From the NCBI RefSeq assembly GCF_002906855.1, contig NZ_MINI01000038.1, forward strand, positions 1,674,001 to 1,738,000: DNA of 64,000 nt. Reading direction: 5' to 3'. This stretch comes from Pseudomonas putida. Its GTDB lineage: Bacteria > Pseudomonadota > Gammaproteobacteria > Pseudomonadales > Pseudomonadaceae. This document shows positions 40,440-48,419 of the stretch, in pieces. The position numbers were made by a program, and so were the translations under genes. The first letter of the stretch is position 1. Each line of letters opens with the position of its first letter. Below the pieces are notes generated by a model. The model had not been told where the DNA came from, searched no databases, and saw only the letters and a program-made list of their open reading frames with translations.

Positions 40440-42923
40440 TTAATATATGACCGGTTCATGGCTGTCAGCTAGTGACTGACAGGATCCCTGATGTCGGCTA
40501 ATTTTTTGATCTATAGACGTTATATGTGGCTTCGTGACTGAGAGATTGTTGAGCCGCTGGCCTGCCCGCTGCGGTGGTAATGCGATCCCACCATAAGGAC
40601 CAGTCAAGTAATCGAGGCTAAGTGCAGGGTGATAGTTAAGGTCATTCTGGGTGGCGCCCCAGCGCTTGATGAAATTCTCTTGCTCGCGTTGAGCTCGAGA
40701 TTTTTTTTCTGCAGTGAGATCTTTCCCTCGGCTAGCTGACTCAGCATGTATCAGCTGCGCAAAAGCGCTCCAAAGCAAGTGCATCCCTCGCTGCTGAATT
40801 CGCAAACACAGGTCCACATCGTTGAATGCCACCGGAAACGCACGCTCATCCAAGCCGCCTACCTCATCAAACACCGATTTTCGCAGCAACAAGCAAGCTG
40901 CAGTCACGGCGCTCTGCCTACGGGTGACCTGGTTCATCCCCAGATATCCGGCATCATGCTGTTCAAGGTTGTTGCCGGTATGTGCTGCGAGGCCATTTAT
41001 CCCCACAACCACGCCACCATGCTGCACCATGCGGTTTGGCCATAGCAGTTTCGCCCCCACTGCGCCAACTCTTGGCCGGAGCAACTGAGCAACCATTTCC
41101 TTGAGCCACCCGCCCTCGATAATCTCGATATCGTTGTTCACCAGGCCAATAAGCTCGCCCGTCGCAATGCTGGCAGCACGATTGTTGATGGTCGAATAGT
41201 TGAACGGGTAGGGGTGGTGCAGAAGGGTCACGCCCCGCGCCTTGATGTCCTCGAAATAGGCCAGGGTTGCGGGATCACTGGACTGGTTGTCGACAACGAT
41301 GATTTCCAGATTTGGATAGTCGGTGTCGTTCAGCAGCCCTTCGATGCAGGCGTGCAGCAATTTGTATTGATCTCGCGTAGGTACAATCAGGCTGACTCGT
41401 GGCAGCTCTTCCGGCAGCGGCCATTGTGCCCTGAGCAGTGCCGGGTAATCGTGCACGCGGCATACCGTAGCGCCCGTTGCCAGCGCTTGGCACAACCATT
41501 CGACCGCACTCAGGCGTTGCGCTGATGGCTCGGCCTGCTCCGGGCTGGCCGGTGCATGGTTGGCACGGTGGTAAAGCACGCGAGGCAAGTGGGCAACACT
41601 TGCGTCGCTGTTCTGAGTGGCCAAGGCCACGCCTGCAATCAGCTCGTGCCAGCCAACGGATGCTTGATCACCTCGGGTGCCTAGCAGTGCAAGGGCTGTT
41701 TCTACGATACTTGCGCCAAAGATCGCACCCGGCGTGAAGACATCGGCCCCGATAAACAGGTCGATGTCCCACACCGGTTTCAGCCAGGGCAGGCTGCGCT
41801 CGCCTTGAGGACCGTCCCGGTCACAATCGGCAAATGCCCACGCACTGCCATCATCGAGCAATGCGCTAAGGTGAGGCAGGGCATGAGGTGCCAGGCGATC
41901 ACCGGCGTGCAGCGGCAAGATGCGATCACAGCCTGCCGACAGCAGTTGAGTAATTCCTGGTGTCAGATCTGCCGGCGGTGCGATGGCCAATGTATGAACG
42001 TCTGCACGATTACCGCTGAGGCTCGTCAGGCTGATTTGCTCCAGCGTCTCTTCACCCTCGCTGATCAGCAGCAGGCCGAGTTTGCCTTGCAGGGCTGGGG
42101 AGTCCTTTTCATCCAGACGCTGAAATGCCTCAAACCACTGAGGATAAGTCTCCCAGCCAGCACTTTTCGGCAGGCGCAAACTTTGCTCGTTGGCGACCGC
42201 GCTGATCAGCTCCAGCGTTGCGGCATCCTGCGTAGAGTCAAGCTGCTTGATCAGGCCCTCCACACCCTGCGGCCAGCAGCACAGGCGGATGGGGCTGCCC
42301 GCCAGGGGTTGCCCCTGGTCATTGACCACATCCAGCACGTGCACCTTACCGTCAGCCAGCTCCCAGGGCAGGTCGATCGCAAATCCGTGGTCGCTGGTAG
42401 CCCTGTATGCGAGGGCTTGGTTATGCACGTTGCACGAGGCCTGGCTGATGACCTTGTTACCTTCACGCACCGTCACTTGCACATGGCGGCGCGGAGCCTG
42501 TGGGTCCCAGCACCAGCCGCCGACCCGCAGGCCGCCGGTGTGCCATACCTGTGACGCAACGGAGGCAGTGTCCTGGCTTGGCGTGGTGGGCAACAATACC
42601 TGGCCATCGAGAGACACCGCCTGGTTGGCGATCTGCGCGGTGATGACGCGTGCCTCATCAAGCCAGCTCTGGCGCAGTTGCACGACAAACCCATGGAACT
42701 GGTCACCAGCCGGCGCTTGCGGCTCGTACTGGTCGGCGCGGGCGAGTGCGACACTGGCGCCATCGACGAACACCTCGATGACCAGGCGTTGTTCCGGCTG
42801 TGCATTGTTCATGGCCCAGCCATATAGCACGTCACCCTGCAAGCCGAGGATGGCGCCATTGAAGGCAGGAGGGATGACGGGCTGCTGAGCCGCCTGTGGT
42901 TGATCCAGGAGGTGTTGGGTCAT
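40440..42923 (-). CDS. GT2 glycosyltransferase with N-terminal beta-modules
   Basis: The 827-residue protein has a C-terminal GT2 domain (about 505-740) with RVSLIVPTRDQYKLLHACIE, IIVVDNQSSDP, the DxD-type VNNDIEIIEGGW and FNDVDLCLRIQQRG. The N-terminal 230 residues contain two related beta-modules, GLQGDVLYGWAMNNAQPEQR and GLRVGGWCWDPQAPRRHVQ, each followed by a strand-rich segment ending in GF. A middle region (about 290-480) looks like a second, degenerate GT fold. A low-complexity C-terminal tail follows. The start overlaps the stop of the upstream GT2 gene by 4 bases. The sugar and acceptor are unknown. Confidence 0.8.
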   Translation of the reverse strand: MTQHLLDQPQAAQQPVIPPAFNGAILGLQGDVLYGWAMNNAQPEQRLVIEVFVDGASVALARADQYEPQAPAGDQFHGFVVQLRQSWLDEARVITAQIANQAVSLDGQVLLPTTPSQDTASVASQVWHTGGLRVGGWCWDPQAPRRHVQVTVREGNKVISQASCNVHNQALAYRATSDHGFAIDLPWELADGKVHVLDVVNDQGQPLAGSPIRLCCWPQGVEGLIKQLDSTQDAATLELISAVANEQSLRLPKSAGWETYPQWFEAFQRLDEKDSPALQGKLGLLLISEGEETLEQISLTSLSGNRADVHTLAIAPPADLTPGITQLLSAGCDRILPLHAGDRLAPHALPHLSALLDDGSAWAFADCDRDGPQGERSLPWLKPVWDIDLFIGADVFTPGAIFGASIVETALALLGTRGDQASVGWHELIAGVALATQNSDASVAHLPRVLYHRANHAPASPEQAEPSAQRLSAVEWLCQALATGATVCRVHDYPALLRAQWPLPEELPRVSLIVPTRDQYKLLHACIEGLLNDTDYPNLEIIVVDNQSSDPATLAYFEDIKARGVTLLHHPYPFNYSTINNRAASIATGELIGLVNNDIEIIEGGWLKEMVAQLLRPRVGAVGAKLLWPNRMVQHGGVVVGINGLAAHTGNNLEQHDAGYLGMNQVTRRQSAVTAACLLLRKSVFDEVGGLDERAFPVAFNDVDLCLRIQQRGMHLLWSAFAQLIHAESASRGKDLTAEKKSRAQREQENFIKRWGATQNDLNYHPALSLDYLTGPYGGIALPPQRAGQRLNNLSVTKPHITSIDQKISRHQGSCQSLADSHEPVIY

Positions 42924-45430
42924 CGGTCCGGGCTCGGTTTAAAAGGCAAAGAAGTGTGGGCGGTTGCGCCGGCTTCGCTCGCAAGCAGGCTGGGGTGAGC
43001 GAATAGTGGTTGGGCCAGTTCGTCCGCGAGTGCTGGTGCATGCCAGTCGCTGCCAGGGTTTTCGGCGAGGCTCAGTACGGCTTCGCAGCCAGCTGCCTGG
43101 GCGCGTTCGGCCAGGCTGAAGTCATGGACTTCAGGAAGCTCGTGTACGGTACCGATGGCTCGCAATTGTTTTAGCCAAGGGCTGTTGCCCTGTGCCAGCA
43201 AACGAATTGGCAGCTGCTCGCGCCTGATATGCTTGGCGAGCTTTAGCCAGCGCTGGGCGGTGTCAGGATCACGCAGGTTGTCGCCAATCAGCAGTACCTT
43301 TGGCGTAGCGGCAGGTGCAATCCCGCGAAGCGAGCTCGTTTGTGCGAGCAACGGGGCGCCAGGCAAGGTATCCGCATAGCTTTCCTGAAGTGCCTTCCAA
43401 GGCAGCTGCACGCTGGCGGCTTCCCGGGCAAAGCGCTGCCAGTCGTAGTCACCTTGCTGACTGAGCAGGCGGTCGTCGTGGCAAAAGATGCGGTACGGGA
43501 TGTCCAGCAGAGCAGGGAGGTCGCACAAAGGCACCGGGCAGCGCGCCAGCTGCTGGAACACCAGGTGCTGCAGCGGCAAGGTGCGTAGGCACTCGACCAG
43601 GGGGGGGAGGTCGCCCGGCAGCTCGAACTCCAGGTTCAGCGTCAGTGGCTTCAGGGGCGCGCGCAGCACTGCCCACTCGCGATGGCTATCGCGGTGGTAG
43701 CTCAGGCTGAAGTCCGCGTCGCTGTTCGAACCGTCATGGATGTACAAGGCCTTGTTGGCCCCAGCTGGCCAGCAAGCGTTCTGTTCGCTTGCCGACTTGC
43801 CGGCCAGGTGCTTGAGGCGCGCCTGTTGCAGCGCCTGCCGCGCCGGCTTGATCGGGTCGCGCAGGATGAAGGCGTTGTAGCGCGCCGAGGCGTCGGGGTA
43901 GCGTTTGCGCAAAATGGCATTGTTGTGCGCCACGCGCATGATCTTTTCGGCACCGAACGAGATGCCGCCCTGGTGCGCGACGAATACGTTGGGTGCCCCC
44001 ATATGCCGCCAGCCATGCTCGCGGGCACGCAGGCACCAGTCGGTTTCTTCGCCATAGCCGCGCGACAGGTGCACTTCGTCCAGGTAGCCCACCTCATCCA
44101 GCGCGGCGCGCTTGATGTACAGGCAGAAGCCGCAGCCGGTCTCGATTTCCATCGGTGGGCTATTCACCTGGCGGGCCAGTTCGTCCAGCTCGGCCTGCGC
44201 CTTGGCGCTAGGCATGTCATGGCACACCTGGCTCTGCGGGAAGCTCATCAGCTCGCCGTTGTTGGTGAAGGGTGTGACCGAGGCTATATCGTCGGCGCTG
44301 TAGGCCACTTGGCGCAGGCGGTCGAGCCACGCGCCGTGCACGCGGGTGTCGGCGTTCAGCCACACCACGTCCTTGTTCGGGCTCAGGGCCATGGCGCGGT
44401 TCATGGTGCGGATGAAGCCGAGGTTCACGGCGTTCTGCACCAGGGTGATCTTGCCTTTCGCCGCCAGCACCTTCAGCGCCTTGGTCAGCTTGGGCTGCGG
44501 TGAGGCATCGTCGAACACCACCAAGCGGTGGGGCGTGCGGTTAAGCTTGCGGGCTTCAAGGGCGCTGTTGATGCACTCGAGGGTTTCTTCAAGGCCGTCA
44601 TAAACCGGGATCAACACATCAACCGGTTGTTCCAGGCCGCCACCGCCTGCGGCAGGCGGCGGCACCAGGGCCGGCATGGCGTACACCGGGCTGCCCTGCA
44701 GTGAAGTGCCGTCGGCGAAGCGCACGTGCACGGCGGCTGTCGGGTTGGGCACGCTGATACGGATGCCGCCATGGGTGGCAGGCAGGCCGGCGGCGCTCAG
44801 CAGCGGGTGAGGGGCGCTGGCCGTAGTTGCAACTTTGGCGCCGTTGGCTTCCAGTTGCAGGGTGACTGGCGCTTGCAGGTTGCGCAGGTCGATGGCCCAG
44901 CCATGGATCTCGCGGCGTTCCTCGACGTAGCGCATCACCCCGACGGTGCGCGGGGCGTCAGCTTGCGCAGCCAGGAGTTTGAGCACCAAGGCCAGCTCTT
45001 TGCCGGAGGCGATTTCTGGCAGGTAGGCGAGGATCATCCGGCGCAGTTCGGCGGGCGTATTCGCCTGGCTGCGGGCCTCCCACAGGGTCATGCGGATGGC
45101 CGCTTCATTGGGCTGTTTGCGCCACGCTGTGGTCAGGTATTTGCAGGCCAGGGCACTGTGCCCCTGGGCTAGCAGGCTGCGACCGATCAGGGCATGGATG
45201 TCGGCGCGTTCGGGCAGGGCCCGGGCGGCATTGCTGAAAAACAAAAAGGCCAGCTCAGGCGCCTGCGGCAGGGCCGCGATGCCTTTCCATACTTGGGCTT
45301 CCGGCCGGTACTCGGCGGTCTGCAAGGCGCGCTCGAGTGCGGCGGCCGCCAGGTCATGCGCATTGGCTTGCCGATGGCGGTGGAAGATGTCCATGAGCGT
45401 TTCGCGCCCATGGTCAAGAATTCTGGACAT
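42920..45430 (-). CDS. TPR-containing GT2 glycosyltransferase
   Basis: The 836-residue protein begins with TPR-like helices (about 15-130), then a beta-module with GWAIDLRNLQAPVTLQLEAN (about 190-250) like the modules of its neighbour. A GT2 domain (about 268-510) carries VDVLIPVYDGLEETLECINS, LVVFDDASPQPK, the WLNADTRVHGAW metal motif and YGEETDWCLRAREHG. The last 300 residues may be another glycosyltransferase-like fold (PKVLLIGDNLRDPDTAQRWL). TPR-GT2 fusions often build surface glycans or glycosylate proteins. It begins 107 bases from the stop of the RTX/DUF4214 gene, beyond two hairpins, so it may have its own promoter. Confidence 0.8.
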   Translation of the reverse strand: MSRILDHGRETLMDIFHRHRQANAHDLAAAALERALQTAEYRPEAQVWKGIAALPQAPELAFLFFSNAARALPERADIHALIGRSLLAQGHSALACKYLTTAWRKQPNEAAIRMTLWEARSQANTPAELRRMILAYLPEIASGKELALVLKLLAAQADAPRTVGVMRYVEERREIHGWAIDLRNLQAPVTLQLEANGAKVATTASAPHPLLSAAGLPATHGGIRISVPNPTAAVHVRFADGTSLQGSPVYAMPALVPPPAAGGGGLEQPVDVLIPVYDGLEETLECINSALEARKLNRTPHRLVVFDDASPQPKLTKALKVLAAKGKITLVQNAVNLGFIRTMNRAMALSPNKDVVWLNADTRVHGAWLDRLRQVAYSADDIASVTPFTNNGELMSFPQSQVCHDMPSAKAQAELDELARQVNSPPMEIETGCGFCLYIKRAALDEVGYLDEVHLSRGYGEETDWCLRAREHGWRHMGAPNVFVAHQGGISFGAEKIMRVAHNNAILRKRYPDASARYNAFILRDPIKPARQALQQARLKHLAGKSASEQNACWPAGANKALYIHDGSNSDADFSLSYHRDSHREWAVLRAPLKPLTLNLEFELPGDLPPLVECLRTLPLQHLVFQQLARCPVPLCDLPALLDIPYRIFCHDDRLLSQQGDYDWQRFAREAASVQLPWKALQESYADTLPGAPLLAQTSSLRGIAPAATPKVLLIGDNLRDPDTAQRWLKLAKHIRREQLPIRLLAQGNSPWLKQLRAIGTVHELPEVHDFSLAERAQAAGCEAVLSLAENPGSDWHAPALADELAQPLFAHPSLLASEAGATAHTSLPFKPSPDR

Positions 45431-45447
45431 AAGCTTGGCTTGGCTAC

Positions 45448-45512
45448 AAAAAATAAAAAGAGGGGCGACCCGGAAGTCGCCCCTTTGGCGTATACCCGGC
45501 CTTGCGGCCGGG
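45448..45512 (-). terminator. tandem terminator hairpins after the RTX/DUF4214 gene
   Basis: Reading in the minus direction, CCCGGCC-TTGC-GGCCGGG (45495-45512) comes first. A 9-bp stem, AGGGGCGAC at 45461-45469 with GTCGCCCCT at 45476-45484, follows and is succeeded by a T-rich run (TTTTTATTTTTT). The second hairpin is a strong intrinsic terminator. Confidence 0.9.
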
Positions 45513-45537
45513 CATATGCGGGCTACAGCAGGGCTAG

Positions 45538-46932
45538 TTACACCTGGCCGTGCAGCACAACGACGTTGTCGATGTGGTTAGCAGCTTCGGCGGAACCAAC
45601 GATGCCCAGAGCGACGTCGGCGTGAGTGCCACCGTTCTCCAGAGCAGCCATCCAGCCGGCTTTGCCTGCCTCTTCTGCGTCGCGGCCCAGTGCCGACTGG
45701 TACAGAGCGTCGATGAAGTCGCTGTTGGACTTGTTACCAGCCTCTTCCGAGCCCACGATGGCTTTGGCAACGTCTGCACGGCTGGTGCCGTTGAACAGCA
45801 GGTTTACCCAGCTGTTCAGGCCTTCGGCTTCAACTTCGCGACCCAGTACATTGCTGTACAGGTTCGATACGAAGTCGGCGTTCGACTCGTTCAGTGCCTG
45901 AGCTTCTGCAGAAGTCGAGATGGCTGCAGCGATATCAGTCAGGCTGACACCTTTGGCCAATTCGGCTTGCCAGTTGCTGAGGCCAGCTTCTTCGGCATCA
46001 CGGCCCAGCAGAGCTTGGTACAGCTCGTTGATGTCGACCGCGCTCACGGTGTTGGAGAACTCGGCAGAGTTCAGGAACGAGTTGGCCAGGTCTTGCAGCG
46101 AGGTGCCAGCTGCCAGCTCCGATGCGTAGTTTTGCGCACCATTGGCATCAACGTCGCGGCCCAGGAGGCCTTCGTACATGCGCAGCACGGTGGCTTCAGC
46201 TTCGCTGTGAGCCAGAGCTACGGTGTCACCGTTGGCGAAGGTCAGGAACTCTGCGTTGGAGATCAGCGCAGTCTGGTTACCGGTCAGGTTGACGCTGTAG
46301 TTGTTGCCGACAGCGAAGTTGTAGTCGCCACGTGCGCCATCCAGCTGAACAACGTCGAAGCCTTCGCCGGTGTCGACCACGTCAGCGTGGTTGCTGCCGC
46401 TCAGGATCACGGTGTCGGTGCCCGAACCGGTCTTCACGTAGTTGTTGCCAGCGCCAGCGACCACGGTGTTGTTGCCGTTGCCGGTGATGATGGTGTCGTT
46501 GCCGTTGCCTGCGTCGATGAAGACGTTCTGGTCGCCAGCAACAGTGATCAGGTCGTCGCCGTTACCGGTGGTGACGATCTGGTCGACTTGGCCAGTAGCG
46601 GCCAGGGTGGCAACTTGGGCAGCCGGAGTCGGAACATTGACAACCAGGTTGGCGTCGCTTTCCAGGATGAAGGTGTTGGCGCCGGCAGCTTGGGCTGCGG
46701 TCAGGTCAACCACTACCTGGTCGTGCTGGGCACCAACGACTACGCCGGTTACCACGTTGGCGTTGCCGCCTTCTGGCAGAACCAGGTTCACGCCGTCGAA
46801 GGTAGCAACGTTGACGGTTGCGCCTTCAGCGTCCAGGCCCAGCAGCGAGCTGATGGCGTCGACGGTGGTGGCCGACAGGGAGGACGCTGCCAGGTGGTCT
46901 TGCAGTTCCGCTACGGGATTATCGTATTGCAT
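45538..46932 (-). CDS. secreted calcium-binding RTX-like protein with four DUF4214 repeats (type I secretion substrate)
   Basis: The 464-residue acidic protein has no N-terminal signal peptide. Residues about 121-178 contain RTX-like nonapeptides (TGNGDDLIT, AGNGNDTII, TGNGNNTVV, AGAGNNYVK, TGSGTDTVI). Residues about 250-455 contain four DUF4214 repeats marked by MYEGLLGRDVDANG, LYQALLGRDAEEAG, LYSNVLGREVEAEG and LYQSALGRDAEEAG. The C-terminus is hydrophobic (NVVVLHGQV), as in type I secretion signals. It has almost no cysteine. A divergent ABC/HlyD/TolC exporter lies 1.5 kb away. It is probably a surface or matrix protein stabilised by calcium; an LPS-bound surface layer is possible. Confidence 0.85.
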   Translation of the reverse strand: MQYDNPVAELQDHLAASSLSATTVDAISSLLGLDAEGATVNVATFDGVNLVLPEGGNANVVTGVVVGAQHDQVVVDLTAAQAAGANTFILESDANLVVNVPTPAAQVATLAATGQVDQIVTTGNGDDLITVAGDQNVFIDAGNGNDTIITGNGNNTVVAGAGNNYVKTGSGTDTVILSGSNHADVVDTGEGFDVVQLDGARGDYNFAVGNNYSVNLTGNQTALISNAEFLTFANGDTVALAHSEAEATVLRMYEGLLGRDVDANGAQNYASELAAGTSLQDLANSFLNSAEFSNTVSAVDINELYQALLGRDAEEAGLSNWQAELAKGVSLTDIAAAISTSAEAQALNESNADFVSNLYSNVLGREVEAEGLNSWVNLLFNGTSRADVAKAIVGSEEAGNKSNSDFIDALYQSALGRDAEEAGKAGWMAALENGGTHADVALGIVGSAEAANHIDNVVVLHGQV

Positions 46933-46949
46933 TGTGTATTCCTGTTACT

Positions 46950-47837
46950 TCAAGCCAGTTGGCTTGTTGCACTGATTTTCTGCGGTTGCGCAGAGTGTTC
47001 CCACGGAGACTTAGAGCGGGCAGCGTTCATCTTCGTAACGGGAGTAACGGCGATATGCAGCGCCACCAACGGCTCGGTGCCGGTGGGGCCATGCATCATC
47101 TGATTGGAGACCAGGCGCTGCGGCTCGGCGTTGCCGAACACGATGTGGCCTGTGAGTTCGTAGCGTTTGCGCTGTGGGCCGACCAGGCTGAAGCCGGTGC
47201 AGATCAGCGGCAGGCCTTCGCCACGTACGCCGACGAAGGTGCCGGTGGATACGTTGCGGCTAGGGCCGGAGCCGGCGACCATGCAGGTGTAGAGCAGGTC
47301 GACACCGGCCGGTTTGTTCGGCCAGTTGATGGCAAAGCTCTCGATGAATTCGTCGCTGTTTGGCATGCCGACCCAGCCTTCGCTGGACACCACCTCGCCT
47401 GAGCGCTGCAGGTGCGCGGTCAGTTCGAGAGGCGTTGGTGCTGCGCTGCTGGCAATGGCCGGGGCTGGCTCGGTGCTGGACACCACGGCAAAGGTGCGCA
47501 TGATGGCAGGGGAGTTGTCGATGCGGTCGATGCGCAGGTCGATCGGTTCGATCACGTCGTCGAACATGTGGTATTCGGTGATCAGGACGGTGGTGACCCC
47601 ACCCTTGACCCGCGCCACGATAGTGTCGCCGAGCTTGGTCAGCATGTTCTTGCTGACGCCTTCGGCCGGGAAGAAGTCGATGGAGCCTTTGCCCAGGGGC
47701 GCTTGCTGCAAGGCAATGCACACGGGCTTGTCGGCCGGGGGCTGCGAGGCGTACCGGAAGATGTACATGCCGGGTTCGAGCAACGTCACCCGCGAACTGA
47801 TCTTCAGGCCGTCAAGCGGTTGCGAAGGCATAGACAT
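46950..47837 (-). CDS. hypothetical protein paired with the type I secretion substrate
   Basis: I do not recognise this 295-residue protein. It looks beta-rich, without a signal peptide or membrane segment. Visible blocks are SSRVTLLEPGMYIFRYASQP, a central low-complexity AAPTPLELT linker at about 130, and GWVGMPNSDEFIESFAINWP followed by YTCMVAGSGPSRNVSTGTFVG. AAGGAG lies 12 bases before the ATG at 47837 (an alternative ATG is at 47831). It ends 17 bases before the RTX/DUF4214 gene and should be its operon partner. It could be a second exported component, a chaperone or a structural partner. Confidence 0.65.
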   Translation of the reverse strand: MSMPSQPLDGLKISSRVTLLEPGMYIFRYASQPPADKPVCIALQQAPLGKGSIDFFPAEGVSKNMLTKLGDTIVARVKGGVTTVLITEYHMFDDVIEPIDLRIDRIDNSPAIMRTFAVVSSTEPAPAIASSAAPTPLELTAHLQRSGEVVSSEGWVGMPNSDEFIESFAINWPNKPAGVDLLYTCMVAGSGPSRNVSTGTFVGVRGEGLPLICTGFSLVGPQRKRYELTGHIVFGNAEPQRLVSNQMMHGPTGTEPLVALHIAVTPVTKMNAARSKSPWEHSAQPQKISATSQLA

Positions 47838-48419
47838 GGCTTTGTTAAGCTCCTTTTACGTACAACACTGGCAGCTAACTTGCTCAAACCTGTGCGTAAC
47901 CAATACGGCCAGTGATGGCTCCCTGCAAGCCGCGAAGATGCAGCGGTGAGAAAAGCTTGTCAACCGCGATGGTTAAAAAAAATTTCATTAAAAAAACGAA
48001 CTAAATCGGCTTAGCCGCGTCGCTGCTGGGTTGCAAGGGCATAACGGTACTGCCTGCTAGGTCATATATATGACATGAAAAAATTAGCAAAATCATGATA
48101 TTGGAACGATCGTTTTGATAGGCGTCAATTTTCGGGCTCGTCGGGGTAATAAAAAAAACAGGCTACCCGGTCGTAGGCGCCATCCGTAGGGTTCTGCCCG
48201 GTGTTTGGTGGCAATGTGCCGTGTAACTTTCAGGCTGTTGAACAGCTACGTTGGCTGTGGATTGCGACGGTCTTTCGCGGCCGCCAACGATTTCATGAAA
48301 GTGTCAACTAGCCGGCATTTCGTCAGTTCTCTGATCGCCGGAACCCGACCAATGCACTCCGTAGTCGCAAGTGGGTGTTACACTGCCGGCCGTTTTCGCT
48401 TTCCTCGCGTATGGATACC
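47838..48419. promoter_or_regulatory. divergent regulatory region of the type I secretion module
   Basis: This 582-base gap separates the substrate operon (minus) from the exporter operon (plus) and must hold both promoters. It is much more AT-rich than its surroundings (for example A-runs near 47970-47995 and 48151-48160). A perfect 14-bp palindrome lies at 48061-48074. No gene is seen in it. Confidence 0.6.
48061..48074. promoter_or_regulatory. 14-bp perfect palindrome, candidate regulator-binding site
   Basis: GTCATATATATGAC is exactly self-complementary and lies in the middle of the divergent region. Its GTCA/TGAC arms match the ends of the FleQ-box consensus I recall for P. aeruginosa (GTCaNTAAAtTGAC), but the centre differs. 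A binding site for FleQ or another dimeric regulator is possible. Confidence 0.4.

Noticed and set aside
45550..47103. Open frame of 517 codons on the plus strand opposite the RTX/DUF4214 gene
   Set aside because: It mirrors the repeats of the real gene in antisense; the sense strand has the RTX and DUF4214 motifs.
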